Part shown: piece after piece, positions 10,701-18,518 of the stretch
How the letters are laid out: every line of letters starts with the position of its first letter
Numbering within the stretch: the first letter of the stretch is position 1
Assembly: GCA_003427395.1 (NCBI GenBank)
Contig: BFEA01000053.1
Coordinates: 1,200,125 to 1,234,809, forward strand
Reading direction: 5' to 3'
Length of the DNA stretch: 34,685 bases
Source of the DNA: Chara braunii
Lineage: Eukaryota; Streptophyta; Charophyceae; Charales; Characeae
The notes under the pieces: model-generated
Told to the model about the DNA's origin: nothing
What the model saw: only the letters and a program-made list of their open reading frames with translations
Database searches by the model: none
Position numbers and translations under genes: made by a program

Positions 10701-12028
10701 CTTGGCAGCGTCTGGTGGAAGGCGCTCTACGTGGGCTGCTGGGAAGGTGTGTGGTTGCACACTCAGGGAACTTGTTGGTTTTCTCCAAGAACAAGGAAGA
10801 GCATGAACGAGATGTTGCAGCAGTTGTTCAGCAGCTGAGAGACGCACGCTTACAAGTTGTCATTGACAAGGGTGGCCGTAATCGGAGGGAGGTGACGTAT
10901 CTGGGGTACCTGATTGATGGGTCCGGGCGGCTTCGTCCCAGTGCCAACAAGGTGAATGCAGTGGGAGGGGTGGCCGTTCCTACAACAGTGCAAGGACTCA
11001 GAGCGTTCTTAGACCGTGTGGGCGACTTGAGGCAATTCATCCGGCGCTTTGCACATATTGCAGCTCCTCTGCGAGGGCTCGTCCAGAGTAGATTGCCTCC
11101 GGCTGGGTGGACCCCGCAGTGCCGCATCGCATTCGGAGAGCTGAAGGCACGGGCAAGACATGCTCTTGAAGAGAAGCGTGCACTCTATAGGCCAGATTTC
11201 GCCCTTCCTTTCCTGTTAAGAACAGAGCTGCGAGCCGAGGGCCTTGGAGCTACCCTTGTCCAGCTCGTCATGCGTCCACTGAAGTCTTGTCTGCTTGATT
11301 CCACATATTCTTCGTATGAGTTGACCCCTGGCAACTGTCACCCTGCTGCTGCCTCTTCTTCAAGTGCTAGACAGCTCCTGGATGGCACGCCCTCACCTCC
11401 CACTTCGTTTGCAAGCTCCATATCTACATCTGTTTCAAGTTCCACCTCATCTTTCACTTCCTCTTGCAGTTCCAGTTGTATGTCGGAAGTTGATCTACAA
11501 CGCGAGGATGTGGTTGATGCAGCTGCCACAACCACTGCAGCCTCTATGGCACCAGTTCAACAAGAGGAGCTAGTGGTAGGCTATGCGAGTAGGGTGTTGA
11601 CACGGGCAGAGGCAAGGTACACAAGTGTGGAGAAGGAGTGTTGGGCAGCCTTATGGAGTGTACGGCAGTTCCATCACTTAGTGTCTGGAAGGAAGTTCTT
11701 CCTGGAAGCCGACCGCTTGACCCTGCTTTCTGCCATGCAAGGGGATCAGAATCCTACGGTACATATAAGTCGCAGGGTGGCAAGGTGGGTGCAAGAACTT
11801 TGGCAGTACGACTTTTTGGTCTGTGACAGGGAAATTGCAGCTGCAGGAGCATGCTCAGGCTCAGGCACAGGAACACCTGCAATTATTGATCTCGGGTCCA
11901 TGTTCATGGCAAATGCAAGTGGTCAGCAGGCGCAGGGTGACAATAGTGCTCAGCGGGCAGCCGTAAGTGCAAGCCGTTTGCCTGTCGGGGACATCGGCAC
12001 AGAGACTGGAATTGGGGCTGGGAATTGA
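1730..12028 (+). CDS. Giant Ty3/gypsy pol-derived protein with inactivated PR, RT and RNase H
   Basis: One exon-like frame of 3,432 codons ends at TGA 12026-12028. The frame is open from 1628. The first in-frame ATG is 1730, but ATG 1847 has a better initiation context (accATGg) and may be the true start, giving 3,393 residues. Domain order, numbered from 1730: linker motifs (about 90-112 and 182-230), retropepsin-like 1 (784-884), retropepsin-like 2 (1128-1221), acidic/Ser-rich low complexity (1222-2812), Ty3-type reverse transcriptase (2813-3122) and RNase H (about 3134-3366). Catalytic residues are replaced in all four enzymatic modules while scaffold motifs remain. No gag knuckle, integrase or chromodomain is seen. 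About 160 stops would be expected by chance, so the frame is almost certainly maintained. Best reading: a domesticated, non-enzymatic gene. The alternative is a recently dead element fused by chance. Expression is unknown. Confidence 0.85.
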   Translation: MFVGWGAKACVVRCNSLFPCGGTHGTWQGNLKKQSRRFTMEVARDSCLPLQSFHDRTAVGSHGQGWSPNAQTQAAMQCTINRMMEEEASISFKTLLQLVPSLCQEVRSHLDTLDAANAGGGASDNWQKRLTTLSRDLLVDAGGNIDEHANQVSGGLVHGDASSSRAIGQQSAYLSTGLESKLLYNIIEQIWRLREGNMPFYIMAEISPPLRQVFRDFLDNLEFPVKRARKRVSFHVNEGMPPTVQERSRGGSQRIDPVIGSRLSTLSSSSLSSPASSSLSSSSSCSGSDVGPSRRRTIPLSLPRAPQHMSGHVEDPTARPDQGASCSHRDGDFDLPAPSQAEKVSGTVPCCWCKPKELSPQATRAGGSASWLCTRRIGTSGQRLGPEAARDRLQLQGTGEYSSLRDACKSELQDHIRGRGKYPVHGGIGAGKGGRFSGTGRRDCARLAAEAFCEGASSGPQLVSLCRSEQPSQQMHDCMGCEIRNGSTGSLDGKDGDDVGEVLGEVHSIRASRGGQSLVKSSRAEVVKLMDRMPSDGSGSRSIDANDDERRYGWGYCSDNDGSNVEHKNKLYAYVSDTGHDDAVTFSRDRHSMAGNSGQKETELGRPLTDKYTRERWRGGETVLAGDPSVSSSTTGGSRKQAYLGSSGAETSVELVVSVLHESLYERLCGECQSSSRSGNEHLRQPDGSQDGGHYLQQAASEMPLNTATDLDNGLREVSSRSDELVKAEPKPCSSSWDVLSCQVKAGVPCKITPHAQQLEEEATRSSSSSMVSTCPLESEGAGVWWTWAGVGRTRYQVMAAIAQGVFRTLVSRTLVDKLELGRSLHTCSSMSMVQRERPFMPAINARELIEGVTVTIGERAVIVDAPILETPCGFDVILGRDWMVAVRGRLCLDTRRLVYEVRLGSGKFDSVEMGFDPGGWKWGVLRRTPEKYGGPQDKGFKGWDEGPERERKDTDDSGKECIFSGENGVRKGTMGMDRSHQFFSNAISSQSRTGRLGDNDDGSGGGSTRKLQDRTTDGWEESRGGRRSWSGSMSHVGKEEQEQGIREGEVHQREEGKLKEAGSGRWKSAEGCGGALVPACSWGVRTIIDGGTVVTGPVLLIAGVGGEVEDAWRKERECFLRGIGAGRWVWAEVAGRPVKAVVVPAAARTIVALQLIKSAGLEDFLVGCDCQFEGILGDEFAAAGLIHTLEIKVGRKIAVTMEAPVIDLLCFDILLGCDWMEKFSVEVISGSSEGREGAEDMLKCYVTGKEGNASEAGSDGFETVRLYTDLSRYYSLCFREVGTGTQPEMVFGSQVPWRRLGLGLFGLGSGLMGESSEAGGELVLRNQGSRTLWSSGNLAGGGEGGCCLDNIERDLKSGTNGTLCVCKAITTGLRAAIQLHGADDDGGEEPGMLPWPVEKASGCSGFVHSVGDCCHQMQTHGQGASAGSCCLAAQQPPLLPSPVLSGCEDAVADIPDRKTAASKENEQKESAGWYDHNCREILLDGAWEGLSGEVEACCYSEAQEEQACTPARTVDLKGNDHDDGFCEHAQSESDFEGLARSLCDKEEEEGEVSEGGESETEKSSTATVSDADMPAGFVKVFDEAEFIEVCSQPSAASSNVEINHEESESEFSDLNSESSRISEDSKEAPLNPCYGCGHGDGDSSCGDARSLANDEAQCHLDDVGDFQLVDLWSSDSSNCLREGRHDVATQQERSSKQAEEEDGFHVTDDGRSPLEGVPIMSSATLDETPQTFSSGGEASSKQWKQWKQCLQPNTQRVRADLVMVEFDVTFPRCAVRSRSQKSSSGELMCSPVPSPNYGQCGDKDTMCSKVEFETGLNSTTTKLSPPSTDRLMFRGDQHRGGLKDRERQKEPGYESFSDFPQPDGCRSDVEDETSRESSRESWQWEDEDEHGSRDENEDGSAPANGVFSFASTTDCGTHSEGSEVLDMKAMEYDTKQGMQAQLELPPLHLQFSVTENPWRHEGSFVEPSGLSFAADSAATCHTQLAWREDDNVHGMGNAQSPWLGNVKETETLCDELVGRKKVPTACEQVMIGLDGVWRMVNEEGSTKHQPDTNTVGMPTGEAADSSVSVPVPHHGGLSQDARLNGDVREVVRLGAKEWRTDPITMDLKSTGRSCLRHDSVDGTSSASGSMASWPSAVVGGCSEVVGQAVASVNEQIKRVLIGGHGLQSEFQPEGCGIRMMQWGRCGEEQWGRCGEDMNANELANPSRFDDDAICAGSADGSVEGSISVGWMVTESAKGDTHVTVDGSVAETVTEGHILGRYQSALELGAFGREMDNDEEEEEEEEEEEEEEDEWDDVTGETESEEASLPSFCEEASRSYSSSHSGEIQGCPVLQQNSSSHPNYGETVMHHYTNNGYIGEDDVDAEIVVWKPPVRSSSSDGGKLASAATSYSIDSYAYSRDGRAMHTVDEQVQMQSLSTFCPQKPGAGHVWHMGCRSPVQPQQTDRGKMGGSLQNTFQTSQRGHAADLHFWVPPLASSACDLEQQVWDVPELQEDVATGSGQLQKRVCGGIEQQPVDPCSVNSPQLLMEHNDHNHYDHHEVGQVRVPEAVVPGYGGGCNEGCNGFVTGWKEGKMVRLSGREKAAYSYGNVAACLEWTENGREKLLRVEGWLGRDESENGDDELQVAQASGTHQFVGVALDDSGMCSPANKEDHVRSPCLLVSEGIGIVGGHTKRNLLNDDHNQVEHDGNDNNDNDDGNNNVGDDFDHYGYDGDDDVAYRMSAMSWACISQGKCTCNNDPNCIHSCKDVDSVASAVRFAGTSNSIIGIERAAPVPLSSGIEVREEVNARLMARPGGDSSGEQTTALEELRCFRIDTGDCAPIREEICPLREEEEELIREWIRKNLTLENVRPSSSQWVAPVVRAYRNSQGLAEVLIDYKRLNTVLKSRWNGHGLGCMPGYVCTQSEDGGTGRAVGMKSYASRNMSCHLPHAIDVVRGVQADASWFSTMRVKGGGDGDLHLADEDREKTAFLTKDGTFEWLAVPKWVHGVAYAWQRLVEGALRGLLGRCVVAHSGNLLVFSKNKEEHERDVAAVVQQLRDARLQVVIDKGGRNRREVTYLGYLIDGSGRLRPSANKVNAVGGVAVPTTVQGLRAFLDRVGDLRQFIRRFAHIAAPLRGLVQSRLPPAGWTPQCRIAFGELKARARHALEEKRALYRPDFALPFLLRTELRAEGLGATLVQLVMRPLKSCLLDSTYSSYELTPGNCHPAAASSSSARQLLDGTPSPPTSFASSISTSVSSSTSSFTSSCSSSCMSEVDLQREDVVDAAATTTAASMAPVQQEELVVGYASRVLTRAEARYTSVEKECWAALWSVRQFHHLVSGRKFFLEADRLTLLSAMQGDQNPTVHISRRVARWVQELWQYDFLVCDREIAAAGACSGSGTGTPAIIDLGSMFMANASGQQAQGDNSAQRAAVSASRLPVGDIGTETGIGAGN
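1994..2419 (+). other. N-terminal pol-linker-like motifs of the giant ORF
   Basis: Residues 90-112 read ISFKTLLQLVPSLCQEVR and residues about 182-230 contain MAEISPPLRQVFRDFLDNL. Both look like the short helical segment (L-L-x-x-x-P-x-x-R/Q-x-x-L) that often precedes the aspartic protease in Ty3/gypsy polyproteins. This is a resemblance from memory of the family, not an alignment. Two copies of the linker would parallel the two downstream protease-like domains. A basic patch (KRARKR, nt 2405-2422) follows the second copy. Confidence 0.35.
4079..4381 (+). other. Retropepsin-like domain 1, catalytic Asp lost
   Basis: Residues 784-884 of the giant ORF. The C-terminal signature FDVILGRDWM (875-884) is the hallmark of Ty3/gypsy and DDI-like retropepsins. 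Where an active enzyme has L/V-I-D-S-G-A followed by F-I-S and a leucine-rich helix, this domain has AAIAQGVFRTLVSRTLVDKL. The D-S-G triplet is therefore A803-Q804-G805, which keeps the Gly but not the aspartate. The inter-strand region and APILETPCGF lead normally into the ILG motif. Retropepsins act as dimers through this Asp, so proteolysis is not expected. Confidence 0.75.
5111..5392 (+). other. Retropepsin-like domain 2, catalytic triad replaced
   Basis: Residues 1128-1221. It ends in FDILLGCDWM (1212-1221), the same signature as domain 1. The active-site strand reads VKAVVVPAAARTIVALQLI. Aligned with the family pattern A-L-I-D-S-G-A-x-x-x-F-I, the triplet D-S-G is V1144-P1145-A1146. It resembles domain 1 weakly (V-W-x-x-x-A-G start, APVIDLLCF against APILETPCGF). 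It may therefore be an ancient internal duplication, or a fusion of two different protease remnants. Confidence 0.7.
8273..8320 (+). repeat. 24-bp tandem duplication within the giant ORF
   Basis: Two 24-bp units (8273-8296 and 8297-8320) differ only at the last base. They encode QWGRCGEE and QWGRCGED, so the frame is preserved. Confidence 0.9.
8564..8605 (+). repeat. In-frame GAG/GAA run encoding 14 glutamates
   Basis: Fourteen consecutive Glu codons, nearly all GAG with one GAA, lie between D-N-D and D-E-W-D-D. This is a coding trinucleotide repeat that may vary in length between individuals. Confidence 0.9.
10166..11095 (+). other. Ty3/gypsy-type reverse transcriptase domain, catalytically dead
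   Basis: Residues 2813-3122. The N-terminal pattern IDTGDCAPIREE, then VRPSSSQWVAPVVRAY and VLIDYKRLN (D2876), follows Ty3 RT fingers closely. Motif A should be F-S-x-x-D-L-x-x-G-Y but reads FSTMRVKGGG, with R2948 at the first catalytic Asp. Motif B, normally P-F-G-L-x-N-A-P-x-x-F-Q, reads PKWVHGVAYAWQ. Motif C, normally Y-L-D-D, reads H3011-S-G-N3014, followed by a normal LLVFSK. The thumb is intact in outline (YLGYLIDGSG, VQGLRAFLDRVGDLRQFIRRF). All three metal-binding aspartates are absent, so polymerase activity is not expected. A nucleic-acid-binding or structural role is possible. Confidence 0.85.
11129..11827 (+). other. RNase H domain of the giant ORF, first Asp lost, Ser-rich insertion
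   Basis: Residues about 3134-3366. The first strand, normally T-D-A-S-x-x-G-x-G-A, reads TELRAEGLGA, so D becomes E3166. The later motifs are well kept: VGYASRVLTRAEARYTSVEK, with E at 3301/3303, and the strand usually T-D-H reads A-D-R with D3328 retained. Between strands 1 and 2 sits an insertion of about 100 residues (3181-3280) rich in Ser, Thr and Ala. That loop is normally about ten residues. The domain ends near YDFLVCDREI. A Ser/Gly/Ala-rich tail follows and no integrase begins before the stop. Confidence 0.8.
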
Positions 12029-13204
12029 ACTATGGGACATTTGTGCCAGGCAGGTGGCAATCCTAGCTGTTGCACAGCTTGCACTGCATCATGCATGCAA
12101 ACCCAAGGGCCCAGTCCTGTTCTTGAAGGAGATCCCCTGTCAGAAGGGTATGTGACACTATATGTCTTCCACAGGTGCAGGTCCTTCCAGCTGTGTTGTC
12201 GAACCATATTGAGCACACTGACTCTGTAAGCTGTCACTCATTGTTTATTCATCCCTTTCTTTCCCTCCATGATGCAATGACAACAATGCTGCTGCTGCTG
12301 ATGATAATGATGGTGGTGAGGACGGTGAGGATGGTGATGATGGTAACAATGATGGTGATATGATATTGATGACAGCGGTGATGACGATGGTGATGATGAT
12401 GACAATGATGACAATCACGATGACCATGACGATGACGATGATGATGACGATGACGATGGCAACAACGAGGATGAGGGGGATGAGCAGTGTGAGGAGGGGG
12501 AGCAGAAGGGGGAGGAGGAGTTATGCTGACAAACGACCTCTGGTTTGGTTCGGTAACCTGATCTGGTTATGATCCTTGCGTTAGCTGTCGGATAGACTGG
12601 TACTGGTTTGTGGAAGGAGCCTCTGCACACTCAACATCATCATGCTGACAACGGTCTACCCTGCTGGTGGCAAGTGTTGAGAGTTGAATTCTAACAGAGC
12701 AAGCCTTTGGAATATCCATACTATCATCATTCCATTCATCACCCTGACTACAGGCTTCTCTGCGCACAGCAAGAAGCATTGGTTGCTCAGTTTGGAGAAG
12801 TGGCTGTGGTCAGGGTTTGTATTAAACATGCTATCCTTGTATCTTGCTTGCCCTTGACAAGGGTCAATGGATGCAGTGCAGATGCATGACCATTTCAAGA
12901 AGACCAGTGTGCACAGTCCAACCTTTCAGTCAATGCCCAACCTGATTCATCTGTTATGTGGATATCCCCTCACCCTTCCCTCCGTCCCTTTGTTTGTCAT
13001 TCACTCGCTCCCTCTTCCCCCTTCCAATTGTGTCAATTCGTTTGAAATCATGTGCGCCAGGTTGCCATTGCCGTTGGGCTTAATCACTTTCTGCATACCT
13101 CTGTTTCCTATATAGCTAACCTTTGTTTCTTTTCTTGGCACTTTCAGAAGCCGTTTGACTTTGTCACCCACCAGTGAGTTGGTGCAAGTGACAACTTTTT
13201 CTCA
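12029..13204. repeat. 3' flank of the giant ORF with a GAT/GAC-rich tract
   Basis: No gene recognised. Positions 12270-12480 are an imperfect GAT/GAC/GGT-rich tract giving Met/Asp/Thr-only translations in several frames, typical of trinucleotide-like repeats. The same kind of gatgatgac repetition occurs inside the ORF near 9760-9880, so both may come from a shared expansion process. A possible splice acceptor (cttccacag) lies near 12167-12175, but no downstream exon can be supported. Confidence 0.5.
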
Positions 13205-13345
13205 TGACCTGTGTCCGCCTCCCCCCCCTCCCTCCCCCCATCTCCTCTTTCTCTCTCATATATACACACACACACACTTCCTCTCCCCGCCCTTCTCCCT
13301 CTCACCCACTCATACATCCAGTCTCTTTCTTGCTCACACATGATC
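13205..13345. repeat. Pyrimidine-rich and (AC)n microsatellite
   Basis: CCTCCC-rich sequence, then TATATACACACACACAC, then CT-rich sequence. Translations on both strands are simple-repeat artefacts. Confidence 0.8.
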
Positions 13346-14860
13346 ACTCAGTTGCCAAGCTACTTCCTACTCACTCTTTAGTCCTTCCCATTGGTGAACA
13401 CACGTGCCGCCCAGGCTACTCAACACATAACTATATTCAAGAAGAGGAATTGCTTGGCACTGATCCCCACCGCAGCAAAGGCGAGCTGGGCTAGAGCTCT
13501 TTTGGAGCAAAATGGATGTTAGGTCATCTTGCAGTCAGCCGTAGGGTGACAAGTTCCCATTTAGGCAGCTGTAAGTCCAGACCCCATGCAGTATATACTA
13601 TATAGTGATGACAAATTTGCGTCAGGCACAGTGTAAACAGTGCACATTCGATCAGAGAGCCATTAGGGATGGAAAATCACCCACCTGTTAAAGTCATGCC
13701 AAAATCAGATGTGACCTGCTAAGGATAGGAGACAGTAGCACCCGTTGCATGTCAAGCAAAAGCAGTTGTCGGCGAATGGAAGCAACTTCAAGCCCCAGTG
13801 AAGCATAGCCACCAACCGTCTGCTAGAATATTCCTTATCCAAGGTTACTCTTGCCTCCATATAGCATGCCATTGGCTAAGGCATCCCTTCACCAAGACCA
13901 GTCCTATTGCCGCTGGCATGAATATCATTACTGACAATCGCCTGTCCTAAACCCAAAGAGTCGCTAAACCACCGCTACATCTGAACCTGGGCCTTCCCAG
14001 CCTCCAAAGGTCTGGTACCACACCAGTTTCTCGGAGTTCGTGAAATGCTGGGCCTACTCTAGTCACCGCATTGGAAAAAAGCAGGTCCTCTTATGTATGT
14101 AGTGGTGGTTTGAAGTGTCCTGGCCCCAGCGAAGCTGGCATACCCCATACTTTATCCAGTTACTGCAAGAGGCCCACTTGACCTTCTGAGTGGCACTGGG
14201 CCTTGCATGGCTTGAGCTCCTGAGCAGTTGTACACGGGTTGGTCGGCATGTAAAACCCCTGGGCTAAGCTCAAGAGCTATTTGGCTGGAGTCTGGGTACG
14301 CCGGGTTCATGGTACCAACCATGGTGGGATAGCAGAAGTTATGGTCAACGGGCTTCGATTTCATCTCAGCTCACTTTGCCTTGTGGTATGTGTTCGGCTT
14401 TGAGTGCAGCAGGTTAAGGGTTTGATTCCTGCATTGAGCGATTTCATTTAATTTCAGCGATTTGAATTGGAGCTTGGAGAGACAAACAAGACAAGCACTG
14501 GGCCTTGCAGTCTGTCTCTATCATCTAATTTGATGCCATACCCGTCTTTCAGTCATCACCACTCACCTCGCCGACTCAAACATCGAGCATCAGTTGGATG
14601 ACACGTGATTCCCATGGATCACGTTGATTCTTTGGGAGATTCAAAGCGACTTGTCTGGCTTTTATTACATCTTAAGGGACTCGAAGGATTTCACAACACT
14701 GTCCAGTGACTCAGTCATTCACATCAGGCAAGTAGCCCATGTTCTTTTACTCGTGAGGCTTGTGGCCCATGTGGAACAAGGGTCGCAAAGGAGGGGGCAT
14801 GTGTTGCACGTGTTAGATGACTCAAGGAACTCATGTGCCTTACTTGCACTGAGCAATGTC
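13346..14860. other. Intergenic sequence, no gene recognised
   Basis: Mixed-composition DNA without a convincing coding frame. Short echoes are present: cactgggccttgca at about 14191 and 14497, and aggcccactt-type strings at about 14170 that recur in the tandem duplication at 14861. These echoes suggest old dispersed repeats. A gggtttgattcctgc string near 14417 resembles a Pol III B box, but no cloverleaf was found around it. Confidence 0.4.
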
Positions 14861-15069
14861 TAAGGCCCACTTAACCTTTGATCCGCATATAGTCTATGCC
14901 TAGTGCCAAATCTGGGATCGGGGATGGGGTTGCCTGTTAGTTTGACATCGGATGGTTCTGTGATCTAAGGCCCACTTAAACTTCCATCCACCTGTAAAAT
15001 ATGCCTCATGCCAAATCTAAGGTCGGGGATGCGGTTGCCTGTTAGTTTGCCATCGGATGGATCTGTGAC
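14861..15069 (+). repeat. 105-bp tandem duplication
   Basis: Copies at 14861-14965 and 14966-15069 both begin taaggcccactta and end near ttctgtgat or atctgtgac. They share gttgcctgttagtttg and catcggatgg. Moderate divergence marks it as older than the duplication at 1071. Confidence 0.85.
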
Positions 15070-15188
15070 TGATCAATGCAGTAGATTTTGCAACACTTTA
15101 TAACTTTATATGCATGGGCCAGAGGGCTGTGGAGTTTGGTATAGATGAATGACCATGTACACTCCGTGAAGTTAGTGTCATTCACAGA

Positions 15189-15245
15189 ACGCACGCACAC
15201 GCACACACACACACACACACGCACACGCACACGCACACGCACACG

Positions 15246-15276
<31 letters not shown>

Positions 15277-15283
15277 ACGCACA

Positions 15284-15313
<30 letters not shown>
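15189..15313. repeat. (CA)n / (CACACG)n microsatellite
   Basis: An alternating CA tract with interspersed CACACG units, translating to poly Cys-Val on the minus strand and His-Thr on the plus strand. An 18-bp string like ttctacttygscgattgtgc occurs just after it at 15314 and again at 15370, so the 3' flank is also locally duplicated. Confidence 0.95.
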
Positions 15314-15314
<1 letters not shown>

Positions 15315-15475
15315 TCTACTTTGCCGATTGTGCAGAACAATTCACGTCTCCTTTTGTAGTGACACACCTATTCTACTTCGGCGATTGTGCAGAAGAAAAT
15401 CTCACAATAGACACAAACGCACATGCAAATGCACAAAGCAAAGGGAGGGAGACAGGGGGCAGGGGGCAGGGTGAG

Positions 15476-15478
<3 letters not shown>

Positions 15479-15553
<75 letters not shown>
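15479..15553. repeat. (GA)n microsatellite
   Basis: About 37 GA units, preceded by a purine-rich gggag region. A single ambiguous base lies at 15606 nearby. Confidence 0.95.
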
Positions 15554-15554
<1 letters not shown>

Positions 15555-15696
15555 CGGTGGCCAGGGAGAAAAAGGCGTTGAAACAGAGCTACAGTTCGTC
15601 TTCGANGTATCTCCAACACCCCTAGCTAAAATTTATGAAGGGATGGATGCAAGGAAGGGAATGGGGATGCTAGGAGTATGTGAAGCTTAATCAGAA

Positions 15697-15735
15697 GGGA
15701 GGGAGGGAGGGAGGGAGGGAGGGAGGGAGGGAGGG
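15697..15735. repeat. (GGGA)n microsatellite
   Basis: About ten GGGA tetramers within a purine-rich stretch. Confidence 0.95.
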
Positions 15736-17683
15736 TAGAGTTCAAGGCTTCTTGATGAGAAGCTAAGCAAAACGCATACTCGTCACAATGTCTTTTGTGA
15801 TATTTATGCTGAAGCCGTGCAAGGATCAACCAATTGCGGGTGCAGTGCTGCAAGTTCAGCATCAGCTTTTCTTAATCTGTGGTGTTATTGCTAGTAGTAG
15901 TGCGGCAGAGGCGGCCTGCAATAAAGACGAGGGAAGGGGGAGAGAGATGAATTAGAGGTGTTAGAGAAGAGGAGAGGATCACACAGTAGAGTAGAGGGAA
16001 CAGAGACAGAAGAGGAAGGGAAAGTTCAACAGCTGGAGAAAAATCCTGTTTAAAGGGAACAAATTTCTCCTTGAATAATGTGTTGAGTTGGCTTATAGTA
16101 ATGGTGCCAACTGTTGAATGGCATGTACAATGCGGCGTAGTATGTACTAAAATTCCTTGGACCTCAGTTGAGAGTTTTGTCTTCACATTCCAGACCAGGA
16201 TTTACAAGGCCTCGCTTTAAAAGAGTTATGGTAAGATATGCGTGCACTTTCAGACAAGACTGGCACAAAGTTTACACGCCGGATAGTTATCCATTTGATG
16301 TGTCACTGTGTAGCTTAACCTTAGTGTAACACCTTTAGCTTACCTTAGATTATCTTTCTCTTCACCCTATTTCGTGTGCCTATGATTGTTCCTCTACACT
16401 AGCATGTGCCCATGATTGTTCAATCTTTGTATTTCTTTGACATTCTACATTTATCACCTCACCTTAGCCTAACTGTAGTTAGAATGTGAATGGACGGGTA
16501 CTCTGTCCCCCAGCTTTGTCCAACCCAACTGCTAGCTTACCCCCCCCCCCCCCCCCCCCCCTGATCCAGCCAGCACCCAGCCAGCCAAGGATTCCATCTG
16601 TCTAACTGACCAGCTAACTTGGAAACATTCTAGCCTATCTTGCTACCCAGGATATATCTAGCAGGTCCTGCTTTTCCTCCCTCCCATGGCATGCTTCCCT
16701 TCCACTCTCTTCCATGATGTACTCGAGATGTCAGCATGCATTCTGGCCAATGACAAATGCACCGATGAAAATTTACTGTTGCTCATCACATTTTGGACTT
16801 CTGTCATGTTCGGAATCTTTCACATTTTTTTGTCAATCGAAATTTCAACTCAATTCCTTGGCTAGCGAGTTAAGGGCGTACTCACTCCAGGACTCCATGA
16901 TGGACTCTGTTCCCCTTTCTGGCTGGAGACATCCATGAAAGGTGTGAATTTGTGGCTATCCTCAGTTACTTTTAGTTCCTTCGCCACTAAGGTTTCAATG
17001 TTTCTCAGCCAGTTTCTGTCGATTCCTTGGCTGGGTAGTATGTTAGCAACTTGATTAGGTTAGTTACTGCAGATGTTCATCCATTGAGGTTTCTGTTCAA
17101 GTATTCGTCGGCTCCCCAGTAAAATGGCCGCCAAGGTTTTCAAGTTTTTGTGAATTCCTTGGTTAGTAATTGCTATCTAGTACTTAGTGACAGTGGCAGT
17201 GATTTCACCTTCGTCAGATACTTGCTAAGCTGTGTAGCTAATGTTGATTGAGCGAGTCAAGGCTCAGTTGTTCAGCAAGGGGTACTTCAGCCTGTACCTT
17301 ATCACAGGGCTGACTGCATTCATGCTAACTTCGCAAACATACATAGGTAGATAGTCAGCTAGTTACTGCAGGTTGTCACTTAGTGGTGTGGGGCTTAGGA
17401 AGTGAGCAATTCATGTCGAACCGTGAATTTTTTAGTCAGTTCACCTGTAGTCTGTTACCTTATGCATGCACAACTGGGTGAGCTGTCGGCTATGTCAGGG
17501 ATACGTCTGTGAGTTACAGAGCTGGTCAATTAGTTAGGTAGTTAGCTGGAGACTTAACCACTCTGTGACCAAGTAACTGAACTGCAGGACAACTTAAAGT
17601 GTCGAGTGCTTTTTCACTTGTCTTTGTTACTTACAGGGTGAGCGAGCTTGTAAGTTAATCGCTGAGTCACAAAATGAGTTGGG

Positions 17684-17685
<2 letters not shown>
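15736..17685. other. Intergenic sequence with a recurring short motif and a poly-C run
   Basis: No gene recognised. A 22-base poly-C run occupies 16540-16561. The motif attccttggctag or close variants, preceded by a ttcaa/ttctg-like phrase, occurs near 16852, 17022 and 17152. This suggests a decayed tandem array with a period of 130-170 bp. Remaining open frames are short and unremarkable. Confidence 0.45.

Positions 17686-17769
<84 letters not shown>
17686..17769. repeat. (TG)n(AG)n compound microsatellite at the gap edge
   Basis: About 26 TG units pass directly into at least 16 AG units and then into unsequenced bases. Frames that seem to run through the gap are artefacts of N. Confidence 0.95.
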
Positions 17770-18449
17770 NNNNNNNNNNNNNNNNNNNNNNNNNNNNNNN
17801 NNNNNNNNNNNNNNNNNNNNNNNNNNNNNNNNNNNNNNNNNNNNNNNNNNNNNNNNNNNNNNNNNNNNNNNNNNNNNNNNNNNNNNNNNNNNNNNNNNNN
17901 NNNNNNNNNNNNNNNNNNNNNNNNNNNNNNNNNNNNNNNNNNNNNNNNNNNNNNNNNNNNNNNNNNNNNNNNNNNNNNNNNNNNNNNNNNNNNNNNNNNN
18001 NNNNNNNNNNNNNNNNNNNNNNNNNNNNNNNNNNNNNNNNNNNNNNNNNNNNNNNNNNNNNNNNNNNNNNNNNNNNNNNNNNNNNNNNNNNNNNNNNNNN
18101 NNNNNNNNNNNNNNNNNNNNNNNNNNNNNNNNNNNNNNNNNNNNNNNNNNNNNNNNNNNNNNNNNNNNNNNNNNNNNNNNNNNNNNNNNNNNNNNNNNNN
18201 NNNNNNNNNNNNNNNNNNNNNNNNNNNNNNNNNNNNNNNNNNNNNNNNNNNNNNNNNNNNNNNNNNNNNNNNNNNNNNNNNNNNNNNNNNNNNNNNNNNN
18301 NNNNNNNNNNNNNNNNNNNNNNNNNNNNNNNNNNNNNNNNNNNNNNNNNNNNNNNNNNNNNNNNNNNNNNNNNNNNNNNNNNNNNNNNNNNNNNNNNNNN
18401 NNNNNNNNNNNNNNNNNNNNNNNNNNNNNNNNNNNNNNNNNNNNNNNNN
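17770..18449. other. Assembly gap (680 N)
   Basis: A run of N between an (AG)n tract and a CT/poly-C tract. The true length and content are unknown. Confidence 1.
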
Positions 18450-18477
18450 CTTTTCCCTCCCTTCCTCCTCACCTTCT

Positions 18478-18478
<1 letters not shown>

Positions 18479-18515
<37 letters not shown>
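18479..18515. repeat. Poly-C tract
   Basis: Thirty-seven consecutive C just after the gap. It may form a G-quadruplex on the other strand and is a likely cause of sequencing failure here. Confidence 0.95.

Positions 18516-18518
<3 letters not shown>

Noticed and set aside
14405-14440. tRNA or tRNA-derived SINE from a B-box-like gggtttgattcc
   Set aside because: No acceptor or anticodon stem could be paired and no A box at proper distance was found.
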